Origin: Earliella scabrosa
Taxonomy: Eukaryota > Basidiomycota > Agaricomycetes > Polyporales > Polyporaceae
DNA length: 64,000 bases
Direction of reading: 5' to 3'
Assembly: GCA_022605405.1 (NCBI GenBank)
Contig: JABYQQ010000004.1
Location: 1,984,001 to 2,048,000 of the forward strand
Shown here: positions 1 to 13,039 of the stretch, in pieces
How the letters are laid out: every line of letters starts with the position of its first letter
Position numbering within the stretch: position 1 is the stretch's first letter
The notes under the pieces: generated by a model
Databases searched by the model: none
Told to the model about the DNA's origin: nothing
Seen by the model: only the letters and a program-made list of their open reading frames with translations
Position numbers and translations under genes: made by a program

Positions 1-2
1 GA

Positions 3-260
3 ACGGCCCGGCTCACAGTCTCTCGTTCCAGTGATCTGTTCGACGTTCCAGCCACTCTCCGCACCGTGCTCGAGGGCCTTCTTGCGGAGAAACCCTCTCC
101 TGAGGTCCTCGCACGATATTCCCCCACAGTCCGCGCGACCCTCTTCAGGTTACTGCGCGGCCTCCAGGCCAAACAGGCACCGTACTGGGCTTCCGTCCAG
201 CGCACCCGGGACAGTGGACGTTACTCCATCGTTCCTGGGGCGAGTCTGCGTGACGGTTGA
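3..260 (+). CDS. 3' end of an unidentified gene (partial)
   Basis: The frame is open from the window edge to a TGA at 258-260. It reads as a plausible C-terminus: an acidic, leucine-rich helical stretch (VLEGLLAEKPSPEVLARY) followed by RATLFRLLRGLQAKQAPYW and a short basic tail. Composition is protein-like, unlike the downstream sequence. I do not recognise the family. The start lies upstream of the window, and an intron cannot be excluded near the edge. Confidence rests only on composition and an uninterrupted frame. Confidence 0.4.
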   Translation, partial: TARLTVSRSSDLFDVPATLRTVLEGLLAEKPSPEVLARYSPTVRATLFRLLRGLQAKQAPYWASVQRTRDSGRYSIVPGASLRDG

Positions 261-845
261 CGCACGCGTCAGGGATGCTCTCTTTCAAACTTACTCATTG
301 CGAGGCACCTGCACGCGCTCGACGCTGTCTGCACCGTTCTCGCCCCATGACACTACCCCCTCGCGGGACACGATATACCCCGCTGTATCAACAAGACGAC
401 GACACGCCGACGACCCCCGCGCCGCACGGACGTGTGCACATTCCCCCCACTGTATCAATATAACGATCGGTCTTTCTTGGGAACTCGACTTGGACACGCA
501 CGACGCCCTTTCTGCGAACCCGCTCGCTCGTCCTCCATCGTCTTGCCCCCGGGGCTTTGGCCATGACATGAACTCTCATGCGCGGCCCTCCCTTGCCCCT
601 CATGTCGCCTCTCGGCCCCAGTTATTCATACCTTCTCACCTTAATCGGTCTCGGGATGTCTGGACGTCTCATACGCACATCCGAGCCGTTCTGTTCTCTC
701 GCCTTCTCCGCTCTTCGCACACAGCACATTGCTCGCATCCCAAGTACACCTGCATTCCCGTTCTCGTTCTCAGGTTCTCCCCTCATACGCTTTACACTGT
801 TACACTGTATAAATAGCTTACCGCACTCGATCTCGTCCGCTCGCT

Positions 846-869
846 CGCCTCGCCTCGCCTCGCCTCGCC
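846..869. repeat. CGCCT pentanucleotide tandem repeat
   Basis: About five head-to-tail copies of CGCCT lie in a pyrimidine-rich, non-coding stretch. It is a simple microsatellite. Confidence 0.7.
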
Positions 870-3507
870 CGTGCTGCTGCTCCGAATCGACTTTAATTCG
901 CCTACGAATACACACTCCTTGTTCTCTCCTCGCGCCCGCCCCCGCGCGCGGACTGCTATCGTTTTTTTCGCCTATTATCTTGTTGGCGCCCCAAACGTGT
1001 AGACTGGTTCCCCTACCCGTTTTTGCACATCACTCTGATCAGTATATCTCTGTTGTTACGCTTTTGCTTTTTTTAACCTTACACCTTTGCAATCCTTTAA
1101 ACCTCGGACTAGTACCGATCCCCCCACCCCCACCCCGATCCTCGCTCTGTCCGCCCGCGATGGGCGGTGTATATAGTGTACCCCCACGGACATGCTGTAA
1201 TTGCCTGTTGACGTATAACGTAGTCCTCGAACTCGAAGTCGCACTTGAAGAAAGTCACATACTATCTTTGGTTCCTGTGCGTGATGCTGTGAGGCCTCGC
1301 GGGTCGGGGTGTTCTGTAAACAGAACACGAAGCCTCGCTGCGGGCGTAGTACGTACTGAGTACTGCCAGACGCTCGCCCGCGGGGGTGGCACCGGTGCCT
1401 CCGCTGGCTACAAGGTTCGTGTCAAACTCTGCGCTGCTTCTATCCAGCTGCTGGTGGCACCCTGGCGCCCCCTCTCGCCGCCTCGCTAGCGCCGCCTCGT
1501 GGCTGCTTCTGGAATCCGAGGAGCCGTGCATGCTGAAGTTGAACGTTGAACGCCGGTGACACGTAGCAGCGCCTGGTGCAAAGTCGAGCCGCACAGCGCA
1601 CAGGTGTGCAAACGGATAAACGGGCCACGGCACCGGTTGGCAGAACTTGCGAGTAACTTGAGTACTTTCATTTGGAACCCGGCACTGGCACTGGTGCGGG
1701 ACAGCCTGAGTCCAATTTCCGGAACACCTGTACCGTACTACGTATCATGTATGTCCGGCTGGCCACACTACTACTAGTGACTCCATTCCGGGTGCGCGCG
1801 GGAGCGTTGCTTCTGGCAGAAGGTTGCCTGGAAGTACGTATAGTACGTACGTACAAGATTGTACCCGACCCGACCGTCCGTGGGTCCGGGGTGGCACGCC
1901 GAGCTGTCACGGCCGATTCGACTCAAATTTCGACGTCGTGGGCACTGGAAGGAATTGAGAGCGCGACGTTCCGACGCGGGTATCTATGCACGAGCGCGCA
2001 CGCGAAGTTGTTGCGCGTGCGATGCGGCGCCCACGGTCGAGAGTACAAGGAAGGACGAGTGCGGATAACAACGTGGCGGCGGCTCGCGATCGCGAGGGGA
2101 GGTTGGGGAGGCGGTGTTCACTGTTGTGATGGCTGTGCCATCAGATTCGAATTCGGTCCAGGGTCCACTTCCTCCAAATACTTCTAATTATCAAAGATCG
2201 CGCCCGTACTCGGTACGCAGATCTCCGTGCCACAAGCTGGCTGGAGGTGTATTCCTGTGCTGTGCACACGTCGAGGGACGAGGAGCGCGTATGTAATGAT
2301 ATCCCGCGACTCACTGGAATCTCGAGTCACCGTCGCTTCCGCAGGGCGACTCGGACTCGGATTTGGAGCGCTCCGAACGCTGTCCGCCCTGTTGCGGCTT
2401 GTGTACGCGTGTGGTCTTGTATTCGTTCACGGGTACAAGGACATCTGTGGAGTAAGTATCAGGCTCGCGGTGGATCGCGAACTTGGGGGGGTGCGCCATT
2501 ACATACAATCTGCCGCTGGAACGCACCCGAGGCTGCCGGTGCCACACGCGAATCTCCACGTATTACTCAGTGCAGGACCCTGGCGAGTATCAGTTGCCAC
2601 CTGCAGTTCAGCACCCGGGCGCGGCATCCATACAGACGTCAAAGTACTCGAGACGAACTCGTCACTCACGCGCCGCATACTTGGGACACATTCGCGAGGT
2701 GCTCCGAGCGAGAGCCCACACGGCGACCGTCACGGTGGTTGTGCCTGCCTGGTGCTATCGCCGCTTCCTATTTGCGCTCCCGAACAGGATGCGCCACGCG
2801 AGGAGAGTTGAGACCTGAGGGATGGAGTCGGAGCTTGGAGCTTGGGGTCCCCTATCACAGATGTGTCAAAGTCGAGAGAGCCCCATCGAGGACAAGCTTT
2901 CGAACGTGATGCGCCGACGGCGAACTGCTGGGGTTACTAGGGGCGGCGACGGGCGAGCGCAGCGATGGTGGGAGTGTGCGACGCATATAGCAGGTCGCGA
3001 GTCGTCGCGGTCCCAAGCTTGCACGGTGGTGGCGACCGTCAGTGGACGTCTTCCCATTCCGATGGACGGTATATCGATAGGGGCCCCCCCGTCACGAATT
3101 CACGAAGTTTGAATACCGAGCAAGTCGCCACTTGGCCCCGAACGACTGTTTGAGAGTCAGAACTTGAGAAGCGGGGCCGCTTCTGACGCGGACGGTTGGA
3201 GGGTGACGGTCCCTCGCCGGAGTTCAACGTTCATGATGTAGGTCCAGTAGGGTCCAGTTCCAGGTCTGACTTTGACCGACTCGGACAGGGCACACGGCGA
3301 GGCACGGACGGCCCGGGAGGACGGACGGTTCCCACCACCGTATAGGCACCGACCGCGATGCGTTGCCATTCTCGAGCAAGATGTCTGGTGGATGCTGTCG
3401 ATATGAAATTCGCCGGGATGGAAGGTTTTGAGACTTCAGACGGTGCTCTCGAGGTTTGATGCTGCGTGCGCAGTGGGAGCGACGGTCGTTGGACACCGCT
3501 GACCACT

Positions 3508-3535
3508 GAACGTCGAACGTCGAACGTCGAACATC
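3508..3535. repeat. GAACGTC heptamer tandem repeat
   Basis: Three exact copies of GAACGTC are followed by one variant, GAACATC, in a region with no assigned gene. Confidence 0.65.
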
Positions 3536-6133
3536 GAGGAGTTGCCACGAGGGCTTCTGGTCGGGCGTCCATGTTGTGCAGTTCAGCACCCGCGGTCCCG
3601 CAGCGGCGGCGGAAGTCGGAGAACTCCCGCCGGCGTGAGAGGGAGTATGCCCATAGACGAGCTTTCCTGCCCTTCTCCACCCGAGGCCTGAGGGGTACAG
3701 AGAACTCAGCACACATGATAGTCCTTTAGTGAGGGGTGTACGCATGTCAGTCAGTGTCCAGCGTCCCTTCTGACCTCGAGCCTCCGAGAAAGTTGCCTTT
3801 GCAGTCTGCAGAGGAAGCGCCCGCCTCGCCAGACCGCAGCTCGACCATTCGGGACGCTATCGAGTCTCGACCAGATGTATGATGTATCAGGACCTGAACG
3901 GCATCTAATCGACTCTCGAGCGATATCATTGTGAAGAGGACACGCACCATGTGCACCCACGTCTCGCACTCCCTTCACGACCCAGGCCGCGCTTGTGATC
4001 TTGAGAACCGTGCCCGAACCGTTCGGTCTATACGCATTGGGAGGCGCGTCATGGCCCGGAATCAATACGGGGCTTCGAGAAGAAGCAGCGCGTCAAATAC
4101 CTTCTCCGGGTCGGACGAAGCCCCGAAGGCCGCGATGCGAATAGACAGGGCTGCGAGCTCGCACGGGCCTGCCGGCGAGCTCAACTTTCAAGGAGCGTCC
4201 GCGCTAACCGGCGTCAGCCTCACGGGCTGAACAGTGGATATTCTTGGCGAGCACGCACCTTATTTATGGACCTTCACCGCACGCGCAGACGGGAATAGGT
4301 GCGCGCGCACGGAGAGCGCAGCTCGCTCATTTCGTCCAGACTACCGAGCGCCGATGGTCGTGGTAGGAACTTGCAGGATTGCTCAAGCGTGAGGCGGAGG
4401 GCGCGGAACCCGGTGGCCGAAACGTTGAGCAACCAGCCGAGTATTCAGCCCTGGAATCGGGTCGAGTCCTCGCCGTTCTTGCGATGTACCGTCAAGAGCT
4501 CCAGAGCTCCAAGCTCAAGGACCGAGAAAATGTCCTGGAGCGCTCGCCACGTCATCGAAAGGCAGCTTGTTATCATGGAGATGCAAACTCACGCCGCGGC
4601 CAGGTCTAGTATTTGGCAGTTGAGTACAGTTTGAGCAGCCTGATTACTTACTCATTGGGAATGTGTCGCTTCGACACGCACGGTTGATGCTCGCGCTCTG
4701 CGCGTCCGGGACCTATGCACTGGTGAGTTCAACAGAAAAACGGAAGTGAACAGCTATTTTCGGCGTGCGCGGACGCCCCGCAGCATTCATATTGCCCGCA
4801 GCCGCAGCACCATGTTCATGGTATCGCTCGGCCGGACTCGTTCAGTTAGTGCTTCCACTCGGTTCGGCGCGAAAACACGCGTGGATTGCGTCGCAAACTG
4901 GAGGGCGCAAGAGGAGTGATCGCACGTGTATGTCTTGATGACATTTGATAAGCACAGTGAGGGTCAGCAGAGCGTTACTGCAAGACATGGAGACCTCGAT
5001 TGTTGTGACACCATGATAATGTAGGGTCGCGGAGATGTGCCGGAAAACGACCTTCACTGTGAGGGTAAGTATGAAGAGAAGATATTCAGCCAATCGCTCC
5101 AACAGAGACTCCCAACTGACTGCAGAAGTAGCTGCTATCGGACTCCACCCGGGGACATATATGCATATTCACATACCTAGCCGACGCCTTCGCTTGAATA
5201 TCAATCATTTTCTTGAGCCAATACAAGTGCGTGCCAGAGTACAATGCCACCGCACCACCTACATGAGATCAGTCCAGCGCTGAGCAAACGCTAATGGCAC
5301 TTGCCTAGACAAGCATTTTCGCGGTTCGCGGTTCTAAACGTTTGGATTTGAAGTATGGGAACGTTGGAGCTTTTTGAGCTCCGACGTTCATCACCGCCGT
5401 TTGCCGAGTTTACGTAATCTTCTATCCAACCATCGGGCGGTTGAAACCAATATTGTCACGGTTAAGCCACTGCCGCAAGACTCTTGTGCTTCCCCAGTAA
5501 ACGGTACCGGCGCGCCGAAGAACAATTCCCCAAGATGATCAAAGCACTTGGACGGTCTCTTCCTCAAGGACACGACGAGCTATCTTGAGCGGCACTCCAA
5601 GTTCCGAAAATGATGACAGTACATATAAGTATACCGCGACGGCGTCGGCCAAGGTATAGAAATGCCAACGCGATATCATTTGTCTCTCACATCAAATGTC
5701 CATGTGCGGGCGACACATCCGCCTGTGATTCTCGAGCAACTGCATCATCTCTCACAAGCCCTCGGATAAGTTGATGGTATCTTCAACATTCGTCACCTTT
5801 GTGGGCGAAAAGAGCTCTACGGTCAGGAATGCAGTGTGGAGGTCCTTGCTGACTCACATCGCGCGTATCCTGGCCAGTGTTTATGTTTCCGGGGGCCGTG
5901 TCCAGTCCCAGGATCCCATGACTGGCCGGGCCTCTTGCCTCGCATATAGTCGCCGGTACCGACGAGGCTTCCTGCGTCTGACTCCTGCGGTCCCGAATTT
6001 CACTCGCCAAGAAAATGAACGAGCCGTGGTTCAAATCGCACGGCATTCATTTCTCGTTCTACTCACTGACCCCCTCTCTCTCTGAACTCGCTCGAAGCTC
6101 GACTTCGCCACCGTAGCCCTCGTCACTACTGCT

Positions 6134-9100
6134 ATGGTCGACACCTCTCGCAACCCTGATTCGCCCACGTCAAGAGACTCTCACCATGTCAGCGTCGCTG
6201 AGGCTAAGGCCTACTTCAACCACCTACAACGGGTTTTGTCTTCTCGACTCCTCTCCCGGTCGCTCGACGATTCGGAGAAGGACGTTGAGCAGGCCGAGGA
6301 GCCTGAGGTGTTCGACTTGCGTGCATATCTCACGTCTGCCAGTGAAGCCGCACAGCAAGCAGGCATGTTCCACAAGCACGTTGGCGTCACTTGGGAGAAT
6401 CTTCGAGTAGATGGAGTTGGGAATGCTGGGCAGAAGGTGCGCCGCACATTGATTGCGAAGCATTGAAACGTTCTAACCGCGTCCACTACGCCTCACCACA
6501 TCGTCGACGCTGTAGACTTACGTCCACACAGTTGGAAGTATGTACCATGATGTCTCATTTATATTCGATGGACATTGACACCGGTGCCATGCGCAGAGGA
6601 TGCGCTTAACGGTTTCCTAGCTCCCTACCGTATACTTAGGGGATTAGTCCACACAAGCATTCCTGGGCTCAAGTCCAAACATCCGCTGACTAGACTTCTC
6701 CACCCGTGAGTTACATGTTCGTCTCTCAACTGTCTCTCTCTCTCCATTGACATGTATCCAGACAATTTGGAATTCTCAAGCCCGGAGAGATGTGCCTGGT
6801 TTTAGGTTGCCCAGGCTCCGGATGCTCTACCTTCCTGAAAGTTATCGCCAACCAGCGTGATGGCTATGTCTCCGTTCAGGGTGACGTCAAGTACGCTGGT
6901 ATTGATGCACACGAGATGGCGAAGCGCTACAAGGGGGAGGTCGTATACAATGATGAAGGTAAACCATTCACTAGTACACGGCCGCCCTAACGGCTCATCC
7001 ATCCACATTGATAGAGGATCGTCACATCGCCACGCTGACAGTGGCTCAAACCCTCGCCTTCGCGCTATCCTTGAAGACTCCTGGTCGGAGAGGCCGCCTG
7101 CCCGGCATGACTCGCAGCGAGTTTGACGAGACCCTTCGCAGCACCCTCCTCAAGATGCTCAATATGTCTCACACTGCGAACACGTACGTCGGTGACGAGT
7201 TTGTGCGTGGTATATCCGGCGGCGAGCGCAAGCGTGTATCGATCGCGGAGATGATGGCGACGCGTGCGCACGTCATCTGCTTCGACAACGCCACGCGCGG
7301 CTTGGACGCTAGTACCGCGCTGGACTTCATCAAAGCGATGCGGGTCATGACGGACATTCTCGGGCAGACAACATTTGCTACTCTGTGAGTCGCCCCCTTC
7401 TGATCCCAGCCCGTCGTCCACCCATCATTCGACAGTTACCAAGCAGGAGAGGGTATGTACCAGCTCTTCGACAAGATCCTCGTTCTCGAAAAGGGTCATC
7501 AAGTCTATTTTGGCCCTCCGACGGAAGCCCGCGCGTACTTTGAAGGGCTCGGATACAAGTCACTACCACGCCAGAACACCCCGGACTACCTCACCGGTTG
7601 CACAGACCCGCACGAGCGGCAGTTCGCCCCAGGACGTTCAGAGGCCGACGTTCCCTGCACTCCGGAAGCTCTCGAGCAAGCGTTCTTGCAGTCTCACTTG
7701 GCCCACAACATGTACCGCGAGCTGGATGAGTACAAGCAGCGGATTGCAATAGACAAGTCCGATCAAGACGCGTTTCGCGCTGCCGTCCAAGCCGGCAAGA
7801 ACAAGGGCGTATCGAAGAACAGCCCATATACGCTGGGCCTCAGCGGTCAGGTCCGCGCTCTGTTCATCCGGCAATTCAGAATGCGATTGCAGGACCGCTT
7901 CCAGTTGATCACGAGCTTTGCACTATCCACCGTGAGTTCATAGCCTCTCGACGGACTAGTTCTGGGCCTATGTTGATGTGAATATGTGTGTAGATTATGG
8001 CCCTTGTTGTCGGCGCGGCGTTCTTCAACCTCCAGCTCACTTCTCGAGGCGCGTTCGTCCGTGGGTCCCTGTTATATCTTGGGCTCATGAACTGCTGTTT
8101 CGATACGTTCGGTGAAGTACGTCCTTAGTCTCTAGAGTGTATCTAAGATGCTTGATCGACATCATATAGCTGTTCGTCCAAATGCTTGGTCGTCCGATTC
8201 TCAAGAAGCAGGTAGGCAGTTGTATCCCACTGGCATATCCTGGCGATTGGCTCATCATGACATCCTTTAGACAAACTATGCACTTTATCGCCCCGCTGCG
8301 ATAGCCATTGCGAACACGTTGTCAGATATTCCGTTTTCAGCAACGAGAACGTTGATCTTCAACCTCATAGTCTACATGATGTCCAACCTCACGCGCTCGG
8401 CCGGAGGGTTCTTCACCTATCACCTCTTCGTATGTCTATCGCTTCTTATGAGACTTCAACCTACTCAGTCCCCTTCCAAGGTCTATGCTACGTTCCTAAC
8501 GATACAAGGGTTGTTCCGGACACTCGGGGTCATGTTCTCGAACTTTGACTCCGCCTTTCGACTTGCGGTATTCTTGATGCCGAACATCAATCAGTACTCC
8601 GGTTACATGATTCCAGTATCACAGATGAAGCGCTGGTTGTTCTGGATTGTGAGTGCACGTCACGCTTGTATGTTCTTGACGGCATATTCACAGCGTTCTC
8701 GACGATACAGTACTACATCAACCCTATCACATACGGTAACGTAGCGTCCCATACGGTCTCACAGCTCACCCGTTGAGAGAGCCCTCCGACAGCATGGGTG
8801 GGGATCATGGAGAATGAGTTCAAGGATATAGAGGTACCTTCATGGAATTGCCTGGAGAGTGTCCCGCACTCACTACAAGTTGTTCTAGCTCACATGTGAC
8901 GGTGACTCAATTGTGCCTCGGAATCCGCCAGGTGTCAGCAAGTACCAGTGAGTACTCCATTTCGGGTCATCATCGCACATGCCAGTTAACGTGAGTGTAG
9001 GGTCGGCCTAGGTGCAAGCCAAGTGTGCACGCTCTTTGGATCTCAGCCAGCTCAGGTGACCGTCACCGGCCGCGACTACTTGAGGGCCGGATTTGGACTT

Positions 9101-11852
9101 GACGTCGCCGACCTCTGGCGCCGCAATTTTCTTGTCCTCGTCTCGTTTCTTATCGTCTTTCAGATCACCCAGGTTGTCTTGATTGAATACTTTCCCCACT
9201 TCGACGGTCGTTCTCCTGGTACAGTCTTTGCTCACGAGGATGCCGACACCAAGAAACGCAATGCTGTGCTTTGTGAGCGAAAGGAAGGGCGCACAGGCAG
9301 GAGTGACGGTGAGAAGGAAAGCAGTGACATATTGTACCAGGACGGGTGCGTAGTTGAGGCTGCATGTTACACGCAGAGTGACGTCTCACTCTCCCTTCTG
9401 GTCACTAGCGTAACCATCATACTTGGCGGCAAGACGTTCACGTGGGAGAAAGTCAACTACCACGTTCCCATCCCAGGGGGTACTCGCAGACTGCTCCATG
9501 ACGTTTATGGGTATGTCAAGCCTGGTACCCTGACGGCGCTCATGGGTGCTTCCGGCGCTGGTAAGCCAGTCATCCGAATCTTCATTCAATATAGATTTTT
9601 GACCATTCATGACAGGCAAAACGACTTGTCTGGACGTTCTCGCCCAGCGCAAGAATATCGGGGTTGTGTCCGGAACCCTGCTTCTCGACGGCAAGCCGCT
9701 TGGTGTCGACTTCGCTCGCACCACAGCCTACGCCGAACAGATGGACGTTCACGAGGAGACTGCCACGGTCCGTGAAGCCATGCGCTTCTCAGCGTATCTA
9801 CGTCAACCTGCGGGTGTCTCCAAGGAAGCGAAGGACCAGTACGTCGAGGAGATGCTCGAGATGCTTGAGTTGCAAGACCTAGCCGATGCGCTCGTGTTCA
9901 GCTTGAGCAGCGAAGCCCGGAAGCGAGTTACCATCGGCGTGGAGCTCGCAAGCCGTCCGTCGCTCCTCTTCCTCGACGAACCCACCTCAGGCCTCGACGC
10001 TCAAAGCGCGTGGCATCTCGTTCGTTTCCTCCGTAAACTCGCGGATCGTGGCCAAGCCATCCTGTGCACGATCCATCAGCCATCATCACTGCTCATCCAG
10101 ACTTTTGACAAGCTTCTGCTTCTTGAAACCGGCGGCAAGACGGTCTACTTTGGAGACATCGGAGAGGACTGCCGCATTCTCCGCGACTACTTCTCCCGTC
10201 GTGGCGCGCACTGTCCTCCCAGCGTCAACCCTGCTGAGTTTGTGCTTGATGCGATCGGGGCGGGCCTGACGCCGCGCATTGGGACACGAGACTGGAACGA
10301 GCTGTGGCTGGAGTCCAAAGACTATCAGGATGTCCTGGCAGAGATAGATAGGATCAAACACTCAACGTCTACCGACTTGCTCAACCAGAAGGCTTCAGAG
10401 TGTAAGTCACTTTAGTCGTGGTGCGCATGCAGATCGAATAACCGGGTTTTGCTCCCAAATCCACAGACGCCACGCCGTTCTGGCACCAACTTCTCTGGGT
10501 TGTGCGACGCAATACAACGAAGCTGTGGCGGTCTCCCCAATATGTCTCTGCCAGGCTGTTCATCCACGCAGCCACCTCCCTTGTGGTCTCGCTCTCGTTT
10601 TTGCAGCTGGGTAACGGTTTGCGCGATCTGCAATTCCGTGTCTTTGGAATGTGCGTCTTTCCCCGCCCCAGTGTTTGTGAATACCGCTCACGCCTCCGTG
10701 GACTGGCACACACAGCTTTTGGGTGAACATGCTCCCGCCCATGGTAATGTCCCAGCTAGAACCGATTTGGATCGTCAATCGCAGCGTCTTCATTCGAGGT
10801 CACAATTGTCTTCCGTTGATACTGAGGCCTGAACGCAAGTTCACATGCTGACATACAGAGGCGTCCAGCCGCATCTACTCTCCCTATGTGTTCGCCATGG
10901 CGCAACTTGTCGGGGAGATCCCTTATTCCCTTCTATGTGCTGCGATTTACTGGGTTCTTATGGTATAGTGGCGGAATATACCCTGATGACGCACTTCTGA
11001 CTGCTACATCCATTCTCTAGGTCTTTCCAATGGGCTTTGGTCAAGGCTCAGCAGGTCTTGGCGGTGTGTTCTTCCAGCTCCTCGTCATTATATTCGTAGA
11101 GCTGTTCGGCGTGAGCGCTGGGCAGATGATCGGTGCGCTATCTCCCAGCGTGCAGATCGCATCGCTCTTCACGCCGTTCTTGAGCGTCGTCCTCGGCACG
11201 TTCTCCGGTGTGGCCATCCCCTATAACGTGATGCCGACCTACTGGCGCTGGCTGTACCAAATCAATCCGTTCACCCGCATCTTGGGAGCAATGCTGTCTA
11301 CCGAGCTTCAGTAAGTCCTCATCGGTTGGCGAGTCGCGTGAGAATATGCGGTTCTTATCCATATTTTACAAACAGTGGCCTGCCAATTCAGTGCAAGACG
11401 GACGAGTTCGTTCTATTCGATCCTCCCGCGGGCCAGACTTGCGCGACCTGGGCGAATGAGTTCGTGCAGGGCTTTGGAGGATACCTCGATAACCCGAACG
11501 AAACATTAGCATGTCGCTACTGCCAGTACGCAGTAAGTAGCTGATCATATCTCCGCGTAATATGCCTGGCTCACAACCATGCCTACCTACAGGTTGGAGA
11601 CGAGTACTTTTTAACGCTGAACATCCGCTATGATAATCGGTGGCGGGACGCGTGGATATTATTTGCGTTCTTTGGTGAGTCCGGTGCTCTCAGGATGATG
11701 AAATGACTTGACCGTTAAATCTGTGACAGGCTTCAATGTCGTTGCTACCATCTGTAAGTCATACTGCCCGCGTCACTTAAGATAGTACCACGCGTCGCTA
11801 ACGACCGTCGCCCGCAGTTGCATCACGCTACCTCCGGTACGCAAAACGATAG
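6134..11852 (+). CDS. PDR-type (ABCG) multidrug efflux ABC transporter
   Basis: This full-size pump has the NBD-TMD-NBD-TMD order and should sit in the plasma membrane exporting xenobiotics or lipids. Exons by splice signals: 6134-6436, 6516-6537, 6597-6705, 6762-6958, 7015-7384, 7436-7931, 7994-8116, 8170-8211, 8271-8429, 8481-8648, 8711-8735, 8793-8833, 8889-8947, 9001-9345, 9409-9560, 9616-10401, 10467-10650, 10716-10798, 10859-10962, 11021-11310, 11376-11532, 11593-11674, 11730-11753, 11818-11852. These join in frame to 1451 aa, the usual family length. NBD1 has Walker A GCPGSGCSTFLK (Cys replaces Lys), signature VRGISGGERKR and Walker B FDNATRGLDAS. NBD2 has canonical Walker A GASGAGKTT, a degenerate signature LSSEARKR and Walker B LLFLDEPTSGLD. 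This catalytic asymmetry is a known hallmark of Pdr5/Cdr1-like pumps. The substrate cannot be inferred. Confidence 0.93.
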
Positions 11853-11992
11853 GTATCGTGATGAGTCGACCTCATACTACTATACCTGCTAATTTTCGCA
11901 ATGGCAACATTCATAGAAGCGTCCGGTGCATAAGGCATATCATTCGGACATATGGTACACTACACATTCATCTGATGCTCAGACGTGCTCGT

Positions 11993-12256
11993 CTACTCGA
12001 CATCGATCTTCTTGTCGAAGCCGTGGAAGGTGACGGTGCGGTCGACAGGGATGTACTTGCCCGCGCGATGCGTATCGCCGACACTCTTGAACCCGACGCA
12101 CTCCCAGCCGTTGCGGTCCCAAGAGTCGCGGGACCCGGCTGCAAGACGGAACCAGCTCTCGTCGCCGTCGCTGTTCGTCCAGTTGGAGACGAACGCGTGC
12201 ACGTCGTTGCCGCTGTTGTTCACGACGATAAAGCTGCCCATCTGCAACGCGGACAT
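11993..12256 (-). CDS. small conserved fungal protein, function unknown
   Basis: An 87-aa frame begins MSALQMGSFIVV and runs to a stop at 11993. It has a beta-rich, aromatic pattern (NNSGNDVHAFVSNW, WFRLAAGSRDSWDRNGWE) and ends FHGFDKKIDVE. From memory, short proteins of this style (an N-terminal hydrophobic strand, an xRDSWxRNGWE motif and a C-terminal VTFxG) occur as an expanded uncharacterised family in Agaricomycetes. I cannot name a domain. The frame stays open upstream to 12436, but that part is low-complexity, so I chose the ATG at 12256. An extra 5' exon is possible. It is convergent with the ABC transporter and divergent from calmodulin. Confidence 0.6.
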   Translation of the reverse strand: MSALQMGSFIVVNNSGNDVHAFVSNWTNSDGDESWFRLAAGSRDSWDRNGWECVGFKSVGDTHRAGKYIPVDRTVTFHGFDKKIDVE

Positions 12257-13039
12257 GAGCAAGTTGGGAGGCATAGGGAGAGGGATGGGTGCTCGCAGAC
12301 GCACGTTGAATTCGCTCACTGGTATTTGCAGTGGAAATATAGACTCGGTGGCTTCGGGTTTGAAAGATCTATTAGGATTGCGACGAATGAGTGGTAAAAG
12401 CGTAGCGGCGTACAATCGTTGTGAGATGAGTAACAAGTTAGGGAGGCTACATGCTCATGCCGGACTCTTTTATGCGCACCTGAAGCGCTAGCCCTAACTC
12501 AACATCGTGATCCCGGTCATACTACTCGAGAGGAGCCAACGACGGAACTCAACCCACCGCAATTTCAACCGTCGAACGAGTGGATGACACAGTAATTACC
12601 GCACCATGACACAGTACTTGCAGCGCATTCACTACATATGACCTGTAGCTCTGGAGTACCTCAGAGGCGATGCTACCAAACCATGAGCATGAATTGTCAC
12701 AGATTGGCGGAGGAGGCTCGGATGGTTAAGACTTACGCTGAGCTTGACCACACAGTGACGTGTAGGACAGTTATATTCGAGCACCCGGGTCTTTCTTCTC
12801 TTGCTAGAATCTCTTTGCCATCGATACTCAGAGTAGTTTGAGTTAAGAGCTGGCCCGGGGAGTTGCAGCTTGTTGTGGCAGGCGTTTTCAAACCTCCGAG
12901 CGCTCAAACGCACAGTATCACGTGCTAGACTGTCTGGGACATCGTTCGCGGGTCAGCGCAGTACTTTAACTTACCTCCATCAACCGTCTCTTCACTCCCT
13001 CCACTACCACCTTCTTGCATTGTCTACGTCCCACATACC
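12257..13039. promoter_or_regulatory. divergent intergenic region, calmodulin promoter side
   Basis: No coding frame is convincing here. The 3' part (about 12976-13039) is a pyrimidine-rich run immediately before the calmodulin ATG, a common arrangement in highly expressed fungal genes. No TATA box is obvious. Confidence 0.4.

Larger units (their letters stand above)
261..6133. other. 5.9-kb stretch with no recognisable gene
   Basis: Open frames on both strands are short, mutually overlapping and low-complexity, and none resembles a known family. The first 1.1 kb is pyrimidine-rich and carries a short CGCCT tandem repeat. Around 1840-1860 there is a GTAC-rich palindromic run, and near 3508-3535 a GAACGTC heptamer is repeated four times. 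No transposon terminal repeats, LTRs or reverse-transcriptase motifs were found by eye. The last few hundred bases presumably hold the promoter of the ABC transporter at 6134. Confidence 0.5.

Noticed and set aside
6020..6045. GGTTCAAATC, resembling a tRNA B-box
   Set aside because: No matching A-box, anticodon arm or acceptor stem could be folded around it.
7000..9000. Possible pseudogene status of the ABC transporter because of broken single-frame reading
   Set aside because: All gaps are explained by introns with good borders, and the 24 exons give one continuous frame.
11858..12491. Plus-strand frames of 168-179 codons
   Set aside because: They are shadows of the minus-strand small protein (11993-12256), which has the protein-like composition.
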